Assembly (NCBI GenBank): GCA_965178525.1 | Contig: CBCXVS010000352.1 | Coordinates: 1 to 6,857, forward strand | Direction: 5' to 3' | Origin: CBCXVS01 sp965178525 | GTDB taxonomy: Bacteria; Tectomicrobia; Entotheonellia; Entotheonellales; Entotheonellaceae | DNA: 6,857 nt | Shown here: in pieces, positions 4,927 to 6,857 of the stretch | How positions within the stretch are numbered: position 1 is the stretch's first letter | Layout of the letters: each line of letters starts with the position of its first letter | The notes under the pieces: model-generated | The model's database searches: none | Told to the model about the DNA's origin: nothing | The model's input: only the letters and a program-made list of their open reading frames with translations | Position numbers and translations under genes: made by a program

Positions 4927-6306
4927 TCAGGCGAGCAACAACCATTTGGCGGTGGCCAAATAAATCGCCAGCCCAATCACATCGATGGCTGTGGTCAGAA
5001 ACGGTCCGCTGGCCACAGCGGGATCGATGTCGACCCGGGCAAACAACAAGGGTAAGAGCCCGCCAAGCATCGCCGCAACACCCATCGAGGCCCAAATGGC
5101 GACCCCCACGACCAGACCCAGCATCGATGACGACTGCCAGGCATAGGCCACGGCGCCCAGCAAGAGCCCATAGATCGCCCCGAGCGACAGCCCAATGCGC
5201 CCTTCTTTCACCACGGCCTGCCCAAAGCGCCGGGGGTCAATGGACCCAGTCGCGAGACCCCGAACCGCCACGGCGAGCGACTGCGTCGCGGCATTGCCTC
5301 CCATGCCCATAATCACCGGAAAGAACGCCGCCAGAACCACCAGGCTACGCAACGTATCTTCATTTGCATCAATCACATACGACGCCAGCAAGCCCCCGAG
5401 CCAGCTCACCGACAGCCAGGGTAAGCGGTGACGAATCGTCCGCCGGGACGAAGCGTGTAACATCTCGTCCGGATTGACTCCGGCAAGACGCAACATGTCT
5501 TCCGTCGCTTCCTCACTGATGACATCGATAATGTCATCGACGGTGACAATCCCTGCCAGGCGATGCTGGTGGTCCACGACCGGCAGGGCGAGGAAATCGT
5601 ACTGCGTGATCAGACGGGCAATATGGGCCTGATCTTCGTCCACCACGACGCTGATGACGTCCGTCTCCATGAGGCTGCGCACCACCGTCTGCGGCTCCGC
5701 CATGACCAACTGGCGCAATGAGACCACCCCGACCAAGCGATGCGCCGCGTCGACCACATACAGGTAGAACACCGTCTCGATTTTGCCGGCCCGCCGCAAC
5801 TGCTCCAGCACTTCGGCCACCGTCCACGTATCCTCCAAGGCAAAATAATCGGTGGTCATCAGACCACCCGCCGTTTGCGGATAGTACGCCAGCAGCTGAT
5901 TGATCTGCGCGGCCAGTTCCTCCGGCAATTGATCGAGCATCTCCACGAGCCGGTCCGGCGGCATGTCGCCAAGGATATCGGTGGCATCATCCGGCGGCAG
6001 TAAACGCACCATGACGGCCAAGCGCGCCGTCGACAGCTGCGGCATCAGTTGCGCCCGTGTCTCGTCATCCAAATACGTAAAAATGGTCGTGGCAAGGTCG
6101 AGATCAGGCAAGCGATCCAACAACTTACTCTGTTCGCCGTGGCCGAGATGCGAGAGGATGACGGCGCAGTCACGACCGTGCAATTTCCGCAGTAAGCGCT
6201 CCAGGTTCAGATAGGCATCGCGACGCAACAACCGGCGCGTCGCCTCAACCGGCAGATGGCGTTGGGTCGTGAAGCGATCGGGCTCTGCGGACGGCGTACC
6301 TCGCAT
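4927..6306 (-). CDS. mgtE: MgtE-type magnesium channel/transporter with CBS domains
   Basis: 459 residues, matching the usual length of about 450. Order: a helical MgtE N-terminal domain (about 30-145), two CBS domains (about 146-205 and 210-270), a connecting helix, and five membrane segments (about 295-312, 320-346, 366-390, 396-422, 434-457). The pore signature PVIMGMGGNAATQS lies at 330-343. DIDPAVASGPFLTTAIDV at 426-443 holds the Asp (about 428) equivalent to the Mg2+-binding pore Asp of the Thermus protein. MgtE is a homodimeric inner-membrane Mg2+ channel; its cytosolic N and CBS domains sense Mg2+ and close the pore when Mg2+ is high. An in-frame TGA lies nine bases before the ATG, which fixes the start, but the ribosome site is poor (AGAGAG region at best). 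I see no obvious M-box leader. A GTGATCA palindrome at 6330-6347 lies in the upstream region. Confidence 0.95.
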   Translation of the reverse strand: MRGTPSAEPDRFTTQRHLPVEATRRLLRRDAYLNLERLLRKLHGRDCAVILSHLGHGEQSKLLDRLPDLDLATTIFTYLDDETRAQLMPQLSTARLAVMVRLLPPDDATDILGDMPPDRLVEMLDQLPEELAAQINQLLAYYPQTAGGLMTTDYFALEDTWTVAEVLEQLRRAGKIETVFYLYVVDAAHRLVGVVSLRQLVMAEPQTVVRSLMETDVISVVVDEDQAHIARLITQYDFLALPVVDHQHRLAGIVTVDDIIDVISEEATEDMLRLAGVNPDEMLHASSRRTIRHRLPWLSVSWLGGLLASYVIDANEDTLRSLVVLAAFFPVIMGMGGNAATQSLAVAVRGLATGSIDPRRFGQAVVKEGRIGLSLGAIYGLLLGAVAYAWQSSSMLGLVVGVAIWASMGVAAMLGGLLPLLFARVDIDPAVASGPFLTTAIDVIGLAIYLATAKWLLLA

Positions 6307-6329
6307 GGTCGGTCACTGCTCTCTACTTT

Positions 6330-6347
6330 GTGATCAAAAGTGATCAC
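6330..6347. promoter_or_regulatory. GTGATCA inverted repeat upstream of mgtE (possible operator)
   Basis: GTGATCA (6330-6336) and TGATCAC (6341-6347) are perfect inverted arms around AAAG. The heptamer GTGATCA also repeats directly at 6330 and 6340. The site ends 24 bases from the mgtE start and borders the structured intergenic region, so a dimeric regulator could bind here. No regulator is identified. Confidence 0.4.
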
Positions 6348-6392
6348 GGGGTAGTTCCTGCTTCCATGAGCCTGCCCAAGGGACGGCTTGAA

Positions 6393-6416
6393 CGTCCTTG
6401 CAGGGAAGCAAGGGCG
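6393..6416 (+). repeat. 24-nt hairpin repeat, copy 1
   Basis: CGTCCTTGC (6393-6401) pairs with GCAAGGGCG (6408-6416) around AGGGAA, nine pairs with one wobble. The stem is extended outward by AA (6391-6392) with TT (6417-6418). It is identical over 24 bases to 6460-6483. Confidence 0.85.
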
Positions 6417-6429
6417 TTTTCGCCAATTC

Positions 6430-6452
6430 AACTCCCCATGGTGGGGAGTTTT
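6430..6452 (+). terminator. Terminator-like hairpin between the two 24-nt repeats
   Basis: AACTCCCCA (6430-6438) pairs perfectly with TGGGGAGTT (6442-6450) around TGG. A four-T run (6449-6452) closes it on the + strand. The T-run is short, so termination may be partial, or the element may be purely structural. Confidence 0.45.
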
Positions 6453-6459
6453 ACGCTAT

Positions 6460-6483
6460 CGTCCTTGCAGGGAAGCAAGGGCG
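6460..6483 (+). repeat. 24-nt hairpin repeat, copy 2
   Basis: Exact copy of 6393-6416, starting 67 bases later. Its stem is extended outward by AT (6458-6459) with AT (6484-6485), where copy 1 has AA/TT. The flanking pair next to the repeat is thus T-A here and A-T in copy 1, so pairing is kept while the bases differ. Confidence 0.85.
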
Positions 6484-6585
6484 ATGAGGCAACCGTCTAC
6501 TCCCCCAGGTCTCACATGCTCTCCACAGGCGTGACTTCGGATGGAGCCCACCCTAGAGCCATATGGCCAGGGACTAGTATAGTCG

Positions 6586-6615
6586 CTACCCTGAAGGAAA
6601 GCAAGACCGATGGAG
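6586..6615 (+). repeat. Degenerate third copy related to the 24-nt repeat
   Basis: CTACC, then AAGGAAAGCAAG, then CCGATGGAGG resemble the end of copy 2 and its flank (CTATC, CAGGGAAGCAAG, GGCGATG-AGG) with substitutions and a five-base gap. The GGRAAGCAAG core is kept but the left stem arm is lost. Homology is plausible, not certain. Confidence 0.35.
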
Positions 6616-6854
6616 GTACTCATCAGATACACGTTTGACCTCTTTTCACATAATCGATACCTAGAAAATCTCCTTGGCATCACATGGAACCCGTGCTGCA
6701 CAATAGGCGAAAAGGCGTATGGTAAGCCAAAGGTGCGTAAGTGTAGCATACTTCCACCTCCCCAACACACTGAGGGCGAACCCGAATGGCCTGAAGTGAA
6801 GCTCTAACTGCATGTCGTGTCAACGGTTGACCCAACACATGAGGGGGTTTTGTC

Positions 6855-6857
6855 ATG
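6855..6857 (+). CDS. Possible start codon of a gene continuing outside the window
   Basis: The last three bases are ATG. GAGGGGG (6841-6847) precedes it by seven bases, a good ribosome-binding spacing. Nothing of the product is visible, so only the start signal can be reported. If real, the structured region 6348-6854 would be its 5' leader, and it would be divergent from mgtE. Confidence 0.35.

Larger units (their letters stand above)
6348..6854 (+). other. About 500-base gene-free, highly structured intergenic region (candidate leader or noncoding RNA)
   Basis: No frame on either strand gives a convincing protein, yet the stretch is crowded with hairpins. It holds two exact 24-nt hairpin repeats (6393, 6460), a terminator-like hairpin between them (6430-6452) and a degenerate third repeat (about 6586-6615). 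The palindrome GCCATATGGC sits at 6558-6567 within CCCT/AGGG arms (6551-6572), and GTCAAC-G-GTTGAC at 6819-6831. It ends in GAGGGGG and an ATG. A structured 5' leader or a noncoding RNA for the following gene is the simplest reading. The strand is inferred from that ATG. Confidence 0.4.

Noticed and set aside
4944..4961. ATTTGGC/GCCAAAT hairpin as terminator of the four-cysteine gene
   Set aside because: It lies inside the mgtE coding end and has no T-run on either strand; the complementarity can be incidental.
6393..6615. Possible CRISPR array (24-nt repeats)
   Set aside because: Only two exact copies, separated by 43 bases, and the third is degenerate and about 100 bases further on. The intervening segment is itself a perfect hairpin and no cas gene is present.
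6456..6770. Minus-strand open frame of 104 codons and overlapping + frames in the right-hand intergenic region
   Set aside because: No recognisable motifs, no ribosome sites, and they run through perfect hairpin repeats.
6610..6807. + strand open frame of 65 codons beginning inside the degenerate repeat
   Set aside because: Ribosome site is poor (AAGGA about 11 bases away) and the product has no familiar feature; possible but not supported.

Overview
The window reads as a piece of a GC-rich, probably Gram-negative or uncultured bacterial chromosome. The coding regions are clearly GC-richer than the gene-poor ends. No 16S, tRNA or other taxonomic marker is present, so the lineage cannot be fixed. 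Dispersed short palindromes and 7-bp tandem repeats between genes resemble repeat-rich genomes such as cyanobacteria or some uncultured filamentous bacteria, but this is only an impression.

Left region (1-1015): a gene-poor, AT-richer stretch holds perhaps the last codons of an upstream gene. A good sigma70-type promoter follows, then a secreted CHRD-domain protein gene (427-888). That gene is intact in frame except for one TAA stop at 547-549, where CHRD proteins normally carry Gln. A strong hairpin and a tandem 25-bp palindromic repeat separate it from the next gene; the second also forms a terminator for that gene.

Centre (1016-4267): a class III, HemL-like PLP aminotransferase lies on the minus strand. 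It is divergent from a two-gene + strand operon made of a crotonase-fold protein and an overlapping PIG-L/MshB-type zinc deacetylase. The crotonase lacks both canonical hydratase glutamates. The 277-bp divergent spacer is packed with heptamer tandem repeats and interleaved inverted repeats. One octamer, GTAGGGTG, occurs in the spacers on both sides of the aminotransferase gene.

Right (4268-6857): a separately promoted small four-cysteine protein of unknown function converges on mgtE, a complete CBS-domain Mg2+ channel gene. Upstream of mgtE are about 550 bases without a convincing gene but with strong structure. They hold a GTGATCA palindrome, two exact 24-nt hairpin repeats flanking a terminator-like hairpin, a third degenerate copy and further palindromes. 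The stretch ends in a Shine-Dalgarno-like run and an ATG that is the last codon of the window. This looks like a long structured 5' leader or noncoding RNA belonging to a gene just outside the window, and it is the best candidate here for something undescribed.

No common pathway for the genes is evident. The crotonase and the deacetylase are translationally coupled and probably act together; the others look like independent units.
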